Source of the DNA: JAQCEJ01 sp040881995
GTDB taxonomy: Bacteria; Planctomycetota; Planctomycetia; Planctomycetales; Planctomycetaceae
Direction: 5' to 3'
Assembly: GCA_040881995.1 (NCBI GenBank)
Contig: JBBECD010000137.1
Coordinates: 1-24,270 of the forward strand
DNA: 24,270 nucleotides
The notes beneath the pieces were generated by a model. The model made no database searches and was not told where the DNA came from. It worked only from the letters and a program-made list of their open reading frames with translations. Below are positions 13,857 through 20,381 of the stretch, piece after piece. Position 1 is the first letter of the stretch. Each line of letters opens with the position of its first letter. The position numbers and the translations under genes are program-made.

Positions 13857-15428
13857 TTACCGTCGACTGGTGATCAGCGCATCGCTGGTCAGAAGCGTCG
13901 TAGCAAGACTTGCTGCATTTTCGAGAGATTCGCGTACGACACTGACAGCATCGACAATTCCTCGACGCATCATCGGCACGAACTCACCGCGGGCGGCGTC
14001 GTAGCCGAAATCGCCCGACCCGTCCAATACCTTCTGGCAAATAGCGGTTCCACTCTGTCCCGCATTGTCGGCGATGGCCACGACCGGCGTGCGGCATGCC
14101 TCCAGCACGATGCGGTAGCCCGCTTTGAAATCCGTACTCTCGCTGTTTTCCGGTGAAGACGCTGCCGCTGCTCGCAAAAGTGCGGTTCCTCCCCCCGGAA
14201 CGACGCCCTCCGCACGGGCCGCCCGAGCGGCGTGGAGCGCATCATCGGCGCGCGCCTTCTTCTCTTTTAGTTCGCTTTCCGTCTGTGCTCCGATTCGCAA
14301 TCTGGCGACGCGTCCCTGGAGCTGTGCCATGCGACGGCTTATTCGTTCGCGTTCTGTGTTGGTCGCCGATTCACTCAGGTGTCGGAGTTGCTCAATCCTC
14401 GCCGCCTTGTCCGATCGCTTCCCTGCCCCACCGAGCAGCGTCGTCGCGTCGGCAGTGACGACGACGCGGTTCGCGTTGCCTAATTGTGACAGGCGTACAT
14501 TCTTCAAATCGACTCCGGCGTCGGTAAAGAACGCCGTGCAGCCGGTAAACACGGCCAAGTCGCCCAATGCATCGCGGCGGGCATCGCCGAATTCCGGCGC
14601 CTTAACGGCACAGCACGAGAGCACCCCGCGCTTGGCGTTTACGACCAGACTAGTGAGGAGGTCGCCTTGAACCTCAGCCGCAACGATGAGTAATGGCCGA
14701 TGATGTTCGGCGGCCTCCTCTAGCAACGGAAGCAAATCAGGGAGATGGTTCAGAGTGTGGTCGCACAGCAGTACCGCGGCGTTTTCGAGGTGGACTTCGC
14801 GTGCGTCGCCGACGTTGCTGAAGTGTGGCGAGAGATATCCCCGGTCGAAGTGGATACCGTCAATCCAATCGACTTCGGTTTCGGATGCTGTTCCCTCTTC
14901 CAACAGAACAAGTCCCTCGGATCCCGCTTTGATCAGAACGTCCGACAGCAATTCACCCATGCGGCGATCGCCATTGCTGGCGACGGTAGCAACTTGCTGC
15001 AGCCGTCGTTTGTCATTCGCTGGAACGGACATTTCGCGAAGATTCTGAATGACATCTTCAACCGCTGCCCGAATGCCCTTTTCCATCTCGATAGGATTGA
15101 CGCCGGCCACAACAGATTTCAATCCTTCGGTAAAGATGGATTCAGCCAAGAGCGTTGCGGTTGTGGTTCCATCGCCTGCGCGATCGCCCGTCGCGGTCGC
15201 TACCTGGCGCAGCAACCGAGCACCGATGTTTTCGAAATAATCTTCCAACTCGATCTGTTGAACAACAGTCACACCGTCTTTTGTCACCTGCATCGAACCA
15301 TCGTTCTGATCGAGAATCACGTGTCGGCCGCACGGCCCCAGCGTCACGCGAGCGGCACGCGCGACCTTGGCAATTCCTTTGCGGACCGATTCGCGGGCAG
15401 CATCGCGAAACTGAATGTTCTTTGTCAT
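13857..15428 (-). CDS. GroEL-type chaperonin paralogue without a GGM tail
   Basis: The protein has 523 residues from ATG 15428, chosen because GAGGA lies nine bases upstream; an upstream frame to 15542 merely overlaps the neighbouring gene. The ATPase residues are in place: KDG at 50-52 with Asp51, and GDGTTTAT with Asp86 (E. coli Asp52 and Asp87). Also present are 'ESELKEKKARADDALHA' and the late loop 'VVPGGGTALL'. The apical groove that binds substrate and GroES is well conserved ('LLPLLEEA...SLVVNAKRG'). It is odd in three ways: Cys33 replaces the usual Lys in 'TLGPKGR', the tail ends 'ALITSRR' without Gly-Gly-Met repeats, and no groES is adjacent. It is probably a secondary chaperonin; its dedicated client is unknown. 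It sits inside the minus-strand cluster. Confidence 0.93.
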   Translation of the reverse strand: MTKNIQFRDAARESVRKGIAKVARAARVTLGPCGRHVILDQNDGSMQVTKDGVTVVQQIELEDYFENIGARLLRQVATATGDRAGDGTTTATLLAESIFTEGLKSVVAGVNPIEMEKGIRAAVEDVIQNLREMSVPANDKRRLQQVATVASNGDRRMGELLSDVLIKAGSEGLVLLEEGTASETEVDWIDGIHFDRGYLSPHFSNVGDAREVHLENAAVLLCDHTLNHLPDLLPLLEEAAEHHRPLLIVAAEVQGDLLTSLVVNAKRGVLSCCAVKAPEFGDARRDALGDLAVFTGCTAFFTDAGVDLKNVRLSQLGNANRVVVTADATTLLGGAGKRSDKAARIEQLRHLSESATNTERERISRRMAQLQGRVARLRIGAQTESELKEKKARADDALHAARAARAEGVVPGGGTALLRAAAASSPENSESTDFKAGYRIVLEACRTPVVAIADNAGQSGTAICQKVLDGSGDFGYDAARGEFVPMMRRGIVDAVSVVRESLENAASLATTLLTSDALITSRR

Positions 15429-15481
15429 TGGTTTTCTTTCCTCTGGAAGTGTTGGCGCAGCCGCGAGGCCGCTTGTTGTGT

Positions 15482-16321
15482 TCACGAGACCCACACGCAA
15501 AGCCGGTCCCGGAGAGAGGCAGGCACCGCTCGTGCCAGCCATCGGTGCACTTGAGCGGCGGTCGATCTCGCCGTGACGTGAGCCGCGATGATGAGTTCAT
15601 TCTCAAAACGGTCGCTCCGGGCGATAAAGTCATCGAGATGAAGATGTCCGTGCTTGTGAATGAGATCGCGGCGATGCCGGGGGTCAACGAACGTCAATTC
15701 CGTAATCAGGATTCGAGCCTGAAAGACTTCCGGATTCTCATCCAGTCCTTCGGGAGATGTATCGCCCGTGTAGCAGATCAACGGCTTGCCGTCATGGGTT
15801 TGCAGAGGTTCTTCGCGACATTGGCAGCGCCGAGGTTCAGCTTGGGGAGCCCCATCCGTCAGCGACTTGGTCCGCGGACGTTCCCAGACCATAAACCCCA
15901 GCGACGGAACGGTATGCCGGGTTGGAAAGGTCGCGATGAAATGTCCGTCGGCCGTGAGCAATTCCTGTCCCGCATCGACGCCGACAATGTGACATTTCAA
16001 CGGACGCCGAGTCACAGCTTCCCACGCCTTGAGGAGCCGGCGCACCTCCGCGGCAATGGGAGCAGGGACATAAACCGTCGGCGGGCACAGGCGCAGCCGT
16101 TGCCGTGCAGCAGCCAGCATCGGCAATGCGCCCAAATGATCCAGGTGACCGTGAGAAATGAACCACGTCGCCGTTTCTCCGAAACCAGCCGGCAAAGCCC
16201 CGATGTCAAAACCGAGTTTCAGCTCTGGAACGCGCCAGCACGACTGCACCGCCGCGCGCGAATACCCTTCCACCGTGAGGTGCCGGTGAGATATGGTGCG
16301 AAACGGAAGATCATATGTCAT
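15482..16321 (-). CDS. Metallo-beta-lactamase-fold hydrolase (RNase Z-like)
   Basis: This 279-residue MBL-fold enzyme carries the metal motif SHGHLDH at residues 56-62 (H-x-H-x-D-H). Further ligand candidates are His136-region 'TRHTVPSLGF', 'ICYTGDTSPEGL' (Asp bridging metals), and 'HKHGHLHLDDF' and 'IAAHVTAR' near the C-terminus. This order, with the GDT motif and a late His, is closest to the RNase Z/tRNase-like branch rather than glyoxalase II. Whether it cuts RNA is unproved, and the typical tRNA-binding exosite arm is not evident. ATG 16321 has GGAG six bases before it; a GTG at 16324 is just upstream. It begins 21 bases after the metallophosphoesterase gene and ends 53 bases before the GroEL gene. 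Confidence 0.85.
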   Translation of the reverse strand: MTYDLPFRTISHRHLTVEGYSRAAVQSCWRVPELKLGFDIGALPAGFGETATWFISHGHLDHLGALPMLAAARQRLRLCPPTVYVPAPIAAEVRRLLKAWEAVTRRPLKCHIVGVDAGQELLTADGHFIATFPTRHTVPSLGFMVWERPRTKSLTDGAPQAEPRRCQCREEPLQTHDGKPLICYTGDTSPEGLDENPEVFQARILITELTFVDPRHRRDLIHKHGHLHLDDFIARSDRFENELIIAAHVTARSTAAQVHRWLARAVPASLRDRLCVWVS

Positions 16322-16342
16322 CACTCACTCCAGGCGCGGCGT

Positions 16343-17083
16343 TTATCGGCCGTGCCGTAAGCGGTAGCCCAGCGAATTGTCAAGTTCGGCGTTCGCCTCG
16401 ATTTTGGCCACCGTTTTTTCGACATCGTATTTCACGCGACAGAACTCGAAATGCAAATCGTCGCAAACGGCGTACGACGCCAGTGGGACGCCGTTGCGAG
16501 GCTGTCCCACCGAGCCCACATTCACGACGAGTTTCTGCCGTCCAATTTCAAACCGGAAATTTACGTCCTCCGGCGTGTAGAATGAGAGGTCTTCGGTAAA
16601 GATGCCGGGGATGTGCGTGTGTCCGACGAAGCAGAGGCGTTCGAAGAGAGCGAAGATGTTCAACATCTTCTCGGCATTTTGGACGTCGGTGGAGAACACG
16701 TACTCGTTTTGCGGATTGCGTGGTGAACCATGAACAAAAATCGCATCGCGGGCGATCATCACCGATGGCAGATGTTCCAAGAACTTCCAGCGTTTAGATG
16801 TCGCGAGCGGCCCGTCAGATTCCAACACGCGCCGAGTCCAGAGAATGGCTCGCGTGGCGCTGGGATTAAAATAAAGGGGGTTGTACAGCACTGCCTGATC
16901 GTGGTTTCCCACGACGCATGCGCTGAGGTTCATTGTGCGATCGATGCACTCCAGAGGGTTAGGACCATACCCGACGATATCGCCAAGACAAATGATGTCG
17001 TCGATACCGCGTCTCGCGATGTCTTCGAGCACCGCGTCGAGCGCCTCCAGATTGCTGTGGATGTCACTAATAATGGCTCGCAT
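16343..17083 (-). CDS. Calcineurin-like metallophosphoesterase
   Basis: All five metallophosphoesterase blocks are present over 246 residues: DIH (Asp7, His9), GDIVGYGP (Asp35), GNHD (59-62), HGSP (His118) and GHTH (154-157). This is the compact YfcE/bacterial phosphodiesterase type with two metals; 'GDIVGYGPNP' is a hallmark of a broadly distributed family of uncertain substrate (phosphodiester, nucleotide or phosphoprotein). The active site looks intact. There is no signal peptide, so it acts in the cytoplasm. It stands between a 58-residue coiled-coil protein (30 bases upstream) and the MBL-fold hydrolase (21 bases downstream). Two different metallohydrolases in tandem suggest that they act on nucleic-acid or nucleotide ends in turn (inference). 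Confidence 0.9.
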   Translation of the reverse strand: MRAIISDIHSNLEALDAVLEDIARRGIDDIICLGDIVGYGPNPLECIDRTMNLSACVVGNHDQAVLYNPLYFNPSATRAILWTRRVLESDGPLATSKRWKFLEHLPSVMIARDAIFVHGSPRNPQNEYVFSTDVQNAEKMLNIFALFERLCFVGHTHIPGIFTEDLSFYTPEDVNFRFEIGRQKLVVNVGSVGQPRNGVPLASYAVCDDLHFEFCRVKYDVEKTVAKIEANAELDNSLGYRLRHGR

Positions 17084-17113
17084 TCAACCAATGCCTTCGT
17101 GTCTTGCGACGGA

Positions 17114-17290
17114 TTATACCGACGACCGCCGCAACCGTTTTAGTTCGGTCTCGGTTTCGGTGACGGCCCGTTGCAAATGAGCGACTTCCTGCGGATCGTC
17201 ACACTGTTGCCGGGCGCCAGCGAGCTGCATTTGCAGTTTGTTCAGCCGCGTTCTGAGCACTTCAATTTGCTTTTTTGTTTTCTTATCCAT
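17114..17290 (-). CDS. 58-residue charged coiled-coil protein
   Basis: This small gene runs from ATG 17290 to TAA 17114 on the minus strand. The protein starts MDKKTKKQIEVLRTRLNKL and ends ELKRLRRSSV. It is almost wholly helical and charged, with heptad-like Leu/Ile spacing (IEVLRTRLNKLQMQL and VAHLQRAVTETETELKRL) broken by a 'CDDPQEV' turn in the middle, so it should form a short helical hairpin or coiled coil. No enzymatic motif is seen. The start is two bases after the stop of the preceding gene, which implies translational coupling (no good ribosome site of its own). I have no family name for it. It is reminiscent of small coiled-coil proteins in planctomycetes. Confidence 0.7.
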   Translation of the reverse strand: MDKKTKKQIEVLRTRLNKLQMQLAGARQQCDDPQEVAHLQRAVTETETELKRLRRSSV

Positions 17291-17292
17291 CG

Positions 17293-17508
17293 TTAACCCG
17301 TTTTAATCGCCGCGATAATCGAGCCGATCATCGCAGGAGTTACACAAAACCCGTGACGCGAAAGCCGCGCTGCTGCTTCGACCGAAGTCAGGTCGGGACG
17401 ATCGTCCAAATACTCCCGGACCAGCGTTGTGAGACTTCGAAGCCGATGATGAGTGAGTAGATTGTGTTGATGCCGCGAGACCCCGAGGGCGTCCGATTGT
17501 CTATTCAT
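17293..17508 (-). CDS. Small protein, possibly helix-turn-helix, unrecognised
   Basis: This 71-residue basic protein is unknown to me. The second half reads 'LVREYLDDRPDLTSVEAAARLSRHGFCVTPAMIGSIIAAIKTG': helix, turn, helix, turn, helix. It resembles the DNA-binding winged-helix-like units often written '..YL..NP.A...EVV..L...G..VS...V' in planctomycetes. A DNA-binding or adaptor role is only a guess. ATG 17508 is ten bases after the stop of the 117-residue gene and the TAA is two bases before the coiled-coil gene's ATG, so it is embedded in the operon. The ribosome site is weak. Confidence 0.6.
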   Translation of the reverse strand: MNRQSDALGVSRHQHNLLTHHRLRSLTTLVREYLDDRPDLTSVEAAARLSRHGFCVTPAMIGSIIAAIKTG

Positions 17509-17518
17509 AAAGATGCTT

Positions 17519-17872
17519 TCAGATTTTGTTTTGGGGTTGGACTGTTGCCGGCTCTTGCGAACACTCGTTCCAGATGCCTGCAGCGGAGTTCACAACCTCT
17601 CCCGTGCCGCAGCAGACGACGACAAAGCCGATGCAACACGACCGGCCACAAGGGCAGCCATCGGCGACGGTTTGCAAGCTGACGGGATATCCCCCGCGAG
17701 GCCCCCTCAATACCTTCACCCGTGCGCCGCGGCGGATGCGGGTGACGCCACCTTCGAGACGCACATCGTCTTTGAGAGCCGCCAACGCACCCTCGCCGTC
17801 GTAAGTTTCCAGTAACCATGCCGTTCCGTTGTCGACGGCCTTGCCGCAAAATTCGAACCATTGCTCCGTCAT
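17519..17872 (-). CDS. Cys-rich 117-residue protein, unrecognised
   Basis: I do not recognise this protein. It has an acidic N-terminal half ('TAWLLETYDGEGALAALKDDV'), then a basic KOW-like patch 'VTRIRRGARVKVLRGPRGGYPV', then a cysteine cluster 'DGCPCGRSCCIGFVVVCCG' holding six cysteines within 16 residues, and a polar tail. The cysteines could hold zinc or a metal cluster. The reading frame is supported by AAGGAGG seven bases before the ATG and by the ATGA overlap with the stop of the preceding gene. The alternative frame starting at 17876 would have that site only three bases away and gives an Arg-rich, implausible protein. It is translationally coupled on both sides within the cluster. 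Confidence 0.68.
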   Translation of the reverse strand: MTEQWFEFCGKAVDNGTAWLLETYDGEGALAALKDDVRLEGGVTRIRRGARVKVLRGPRGGYPVSLQTVADGCPCGRSCCIGFVVVCCGTGEVVNSAAGIWNECSQEPATVQPQNKI

Positions 17873-18105
17873 TCATCCGCCTCCTTCGGCAACGAATGGC
17901 TCAATGGATCGCCATCGATTGTCGCCTCGCAAGAATGTTCAACCGCTCCGAATTCGTGGTCGAGAATCGCGTCAAATACGGACTCTCCGGATTGCAGAAA
18001 CCGCTTGTCACCGCGAACCCGCCAATACATCCGGAGGACGTTCATTTGGCCTTCCCTCGTCCTCCACATGATGCGAAGGTGCTGCTCTCGTTCTTGTCGA
18101 GTCAT
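17869..18105 (-). CDS. 78-residue protein at the head of the minus-strand cluster, unrecognised
   Basis: This first gene of the cluster encodes 78 residues: a basic Arg/Met-rich helix ('MTRQEREQHLRIMWRTREGQMNVLRMYWRVRG'), then an acidic, shorter second half ('VFDAILDHEFGAVEHSCEATIDGDPL'). No known domain is visible. AAGG lies about nine bases before the ATG. Its stop TGA overlaps the next ATG by four bases (ATGA). About 58 bases upstream is the second copy of the 89-bp repeat, so the promoter must lie in or near that element. It is a plausible small gene because of the coupling, but function is unknown. Confidence 0.6.
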   Translation of the reverse strand: MTRQEREQHLRIMWRTREGQMNVLRMYWRVRGDKRFLQSGESVFDAILDHEFGAVEHSCEATIDGDPLSHSLPKEADE

Positions 18106-18162
18106 GCAGTGTTGCCTTTCAATAGACGTCTAGTTTTCAATACGAAACGATGAATGCGACTT
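18106..18162. other. Intergenic region at the head of the minus-strand cluster
   Basis: The 57 bases between the first gene of the cluster and the 89-bp repeat are AT-rich and carry TAGTTTTCAATACGAAACG. The cluster's leader probably starts here or in the repeat. No clear promoter hexamers could be assigned. Confidence 0.35.
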
Positions 18163-18251
18163 AGAAATCCTAACATAACCTCTGTGCCTCACGATTTATT
18201 GAATACGTTCAGGTGTTTTCGAGAAGCACAACCGGTTATGTTAGAGTCTCT
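18163..18251. repeat. 89-bp dispersed palindromic repeat, copy 2
   Basis: This is the same element as at 1535-1623, with three substitutions in 89 bp (about 97% identity by eye), including CAAA to AATA before CGTTC and GGCG to GGTG. The 11-bp inverted ends CTAACATAACC / GGTTATGTTAG are intact. No flanking target duplication is evident here. It lies between the first gene of the minus-strand cluster and a plus-strand open frame that begins inside it. Confidence 0.82.
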
Positions 18252-18479
18252 TACGCATTCGCGCGATTCCGAGCCTTAGCTGAAGAAACCCCCGAATGGT
18301 GGCTTCGCTCTCGATCCATCGAAAGATCCCCTAGCGACGCAAGACGTGCCGCATGGTTGGAATTCGACCGTGGCATCAATGGGTACATCGCCACAAACCG
18401 TGCGCGCACGGTGATTGCGGCGAACCGCAAGGTGGCGGGGCTGCTCGAATCGTTGTTAAAGGACGAAATGCCCCAATAA
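18213..18479 (+). pseudogene. Open frame entering from the repeat, possibly a 5'-truncated gene
   Basis: This 88-codon frame begins with a GTG inside copy 2 of the repeat, so its first 13 codons are repeat sequence. After the repeat the protein reads 'ARFRALAEETPEWWLRSRSIERSPSDARRAAWLEFDRGINGYIATN...'. That is helical and gene-like, with an amphipathic C-terminal helix, but has no recognised family. There is no internal ATG before the end and no ribosome site, which suggests that the 5' part was lost when the repeat arrived. It could also be a real small gene or chance. The opposite-strand frame looks less protein-like. Confidence 0.35.
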
Positions 18480-18906
18480 CGGGAGCAATCCACGGGAACA
18501 GAGAGGCGTCGAGCAGTTCTTGCCGCTCGGAGCAGCCCGGAACCAGCGTCTGCGGACCGTGTGGGTCCAGCAGAAAGCAAGCCTGGCGAGTCGAAAAACT
18601 AACCCGAAATTAGGTCGGCGCTAGAATCGACATCACAATGGGGGAATACAGAGTTAGACAATGTGTACTCCGTTTGAAACACGTCATCGCATCTGCCTCC
18701 ATGTTTCGTAGGTTATCGCATCCGGTCGGACGCCGCAAGTCCAACTGCGTCAAAATTCATGTGGGAAAAAAATCACACACAGCGCCCGAATGTTAGCATG
18801 TTGTGCGATTGAGAATGAAAGGCGTCTTTTTAGACGGAAGAGGCATCGCGTCGCACATGGCGCCCACCGGACGCGGCAAAGACGCTTTGAAACATGTCTG
18901 ATCGTT
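18480..18906. other. Intergenic stretch with no credible gene
   Basis: I see no gene or clear signal in these 427 bases. A minor perfect hairpin CGTCT-TTTT-AGACG lies near 18823-18836. The end borders the convergent MFS gene stop. Confidence 0.5.
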
Positions 18907-20271
18907 TTACCGCGCGGCAGGTGGCACATCATCATCCCGCCGTACCGGCGGCGAGGCGAAGCAGCATAGTACCATTAGCGGCAGTGGGGCGAAGGTGAAG
19001 AGCAGCAGGACGGCGTCGTAGTTGCCCAGCCAGTCTCGGCCGAATCCGAATAACATCGGGCCGAGGCTTGAGGAACCGACGTTGAGCGTCGCCACGGTGC
19101 CGCGGATTTTCCCCAGGTGCATGCGGCCGAAGTAGCGGACCCACAGCGGATTGCTGACCGAGAAAAACAGTCCCTGCGAGAAGCCCATGATCACGCCGCA
19201 CACGCAGCCTGCCAGCGGGTCGGTCACGCGCGTCAGCAGGAACATCGCGAGCGACAGCCCCGCCAGCGACACCGGCAGAAGAATCGTCGCACGTACGTGG
19301 TCGGCCAGAATGCCGCCGACAAACTGCATCGTAGCGAGACTGATCGCGAAAACCGTCAACATTTGGGCCGCGTGGGCATCGGTCAGGCCGCGGTCGGCAT
19401 AGATCGAGACGATGCTGAAGAACACGGCGGTGTGAATGATGCCGTAGATTCCTGTTCCCGCCGCGACGATCCAGAATGAGCGTGTGCGCAAGGCCTCGTC
19501 GGGGGCGAAGCTGCGATCGACGGGGATTTCGGCGGTTTCATCTTCTGCATGATTTGGGGGAATAAAATTATCCATCCGCTGGCCGATGTCTTCGGGGCGG
19601 TTGCGAAACGCAAAGGCCACCACCGGCAACATCGCGCACCAGATGGCGACGCCGAGGAAAGCGTACGAACCGCGCCAGCCGAAGTGATCGATCAACCACA
19701 AATTGACGATAGGAACGACGGCCATCGACGCCGCCATACCGACTTGCCGAATTCCTTCGACCATGCCCAATCGCCGGTGAAACCAATAGGCAAGCGTGTT
19801 GCTGCTGACCATCGACAACGCACCGGGGCCTAGAAATCGCAATGCAAAAAACGCGACGAACAGCGACCACCAGCCTGCCACTTGCGACGTGGCGAGACAT
19901 GCGAATCCAAACAGAACCACAACCACCGCCATCGAGCGACGCAAGCCGTGACGATCGAGCAGGGCACCAAAATAAGCCAGCGGCAGGGCGGCAAATAATG
20001 TTCCCAGCGTGTACGCGGCGGCGATCTGGCCGTGCGAGAGGTTCAACGATAGCCGAATTGGTTCGTTAAAAATCGACACGCCGAAGGTCTGGGCGGGGGA
20101 GGTGGCAATCAGTCCGGCGATCGAGATCGGCAACATCACCCAGCCGTAATACAGGCCGGGGCGCGTTTTCGCGGGCTGTTCGTTGATGGATTTGACATCA
20201 ACCGCCATGGGATCAGCGGTATGCATGTTGTCGACCGAATTTTTTTCGCGGGCAATCGTCGAAACCGACAC
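18907..20271 (-). CDS. MFS transporter (OFA/monocarboxylate-like group)
   Basis: Twelve hydrophobic segments over 454 residues follow a hydrophilic N-terminus of about 40. The first-half loop motif 'GALLDRHGLRRSMAV' (MFS motif A) sits between TM2 and TM3, its second-half relative 'GGILADHVRATILLPVSL' between TM8 and TM9, and 'RFLGPGALSMVSSNTLAYWF' marks TM4. The opening 'YYGWVMLPISIAGLIATSPAQTFGVSIF' is typical of the oxalate/formate and monocarboxylate group, so an organic anion substrate is likely but unproven. It acts in the cytoplasmic membrane. The start is uncertain: the frame opens with GTG 20271, and ATGs at 20226 and 20208 are alternatives; none has a good ribosome site. It is preceded by the release factor 3 gene in the same direction, 110 bp away. 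Confidence 0.88.
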   Translation of the reverse strand: MSVSTIAREKNSVDNMHTADPMAVDVKSINEQPAKTRPGLYYGWVMLPISIAGLIATSPAQTFGVSIFNEPIRLSLNLSHGQIAAAYTLGTLFAALPLAYFGALLDRHGLRRSMAVVVVLFGFACLATSQVAGWWSLFVAFFALRFLGPGALSMVSSNTLAYWFHRRLGMVEGIRQVGMAASMAVVPIVNLWLIDHFGWRGSYAFLGVAIWCAMLPVVAFAFRNRPEDIGQRMDNFIPPNHAEDETAEIPVDRSFAPDEALRTRSFWIVAAGTGIYGIIHTAVFFSIVSIYADRGLTDAHAAQMLTVFAISLATMQFVGGILADHVRATILLPVSLAGLSLAMFLLTRVTDPLAGCVCGVIMGFSQGLFFSVSNPLWVRYFGRMHLGKIRGTVATLNVGSSSLGPMLFGFGRDWLGNYDAVLLLFTFAPLPLMVLCCFASPPVRRDDDVPPAAR

Positions 20272-20381
20272 GGGGGTACTTTCTCGTTCGTATCTTATTT
20301 GCTGTTATGATGTTATCGATGGCGGCAGGACTTAACCGGCTCCATCAGACCGGTCCGTTGTCAGGCGTGACACGGTTGAGC

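Noticed and set aside
17505..17876. Alternative frame (123 codons) overlapping the Cys-rich protein
   Set aside because: It is Arg-rich, lies only three bases from the ribosome site, and lacks the ATGA coupling that supports the other frame.
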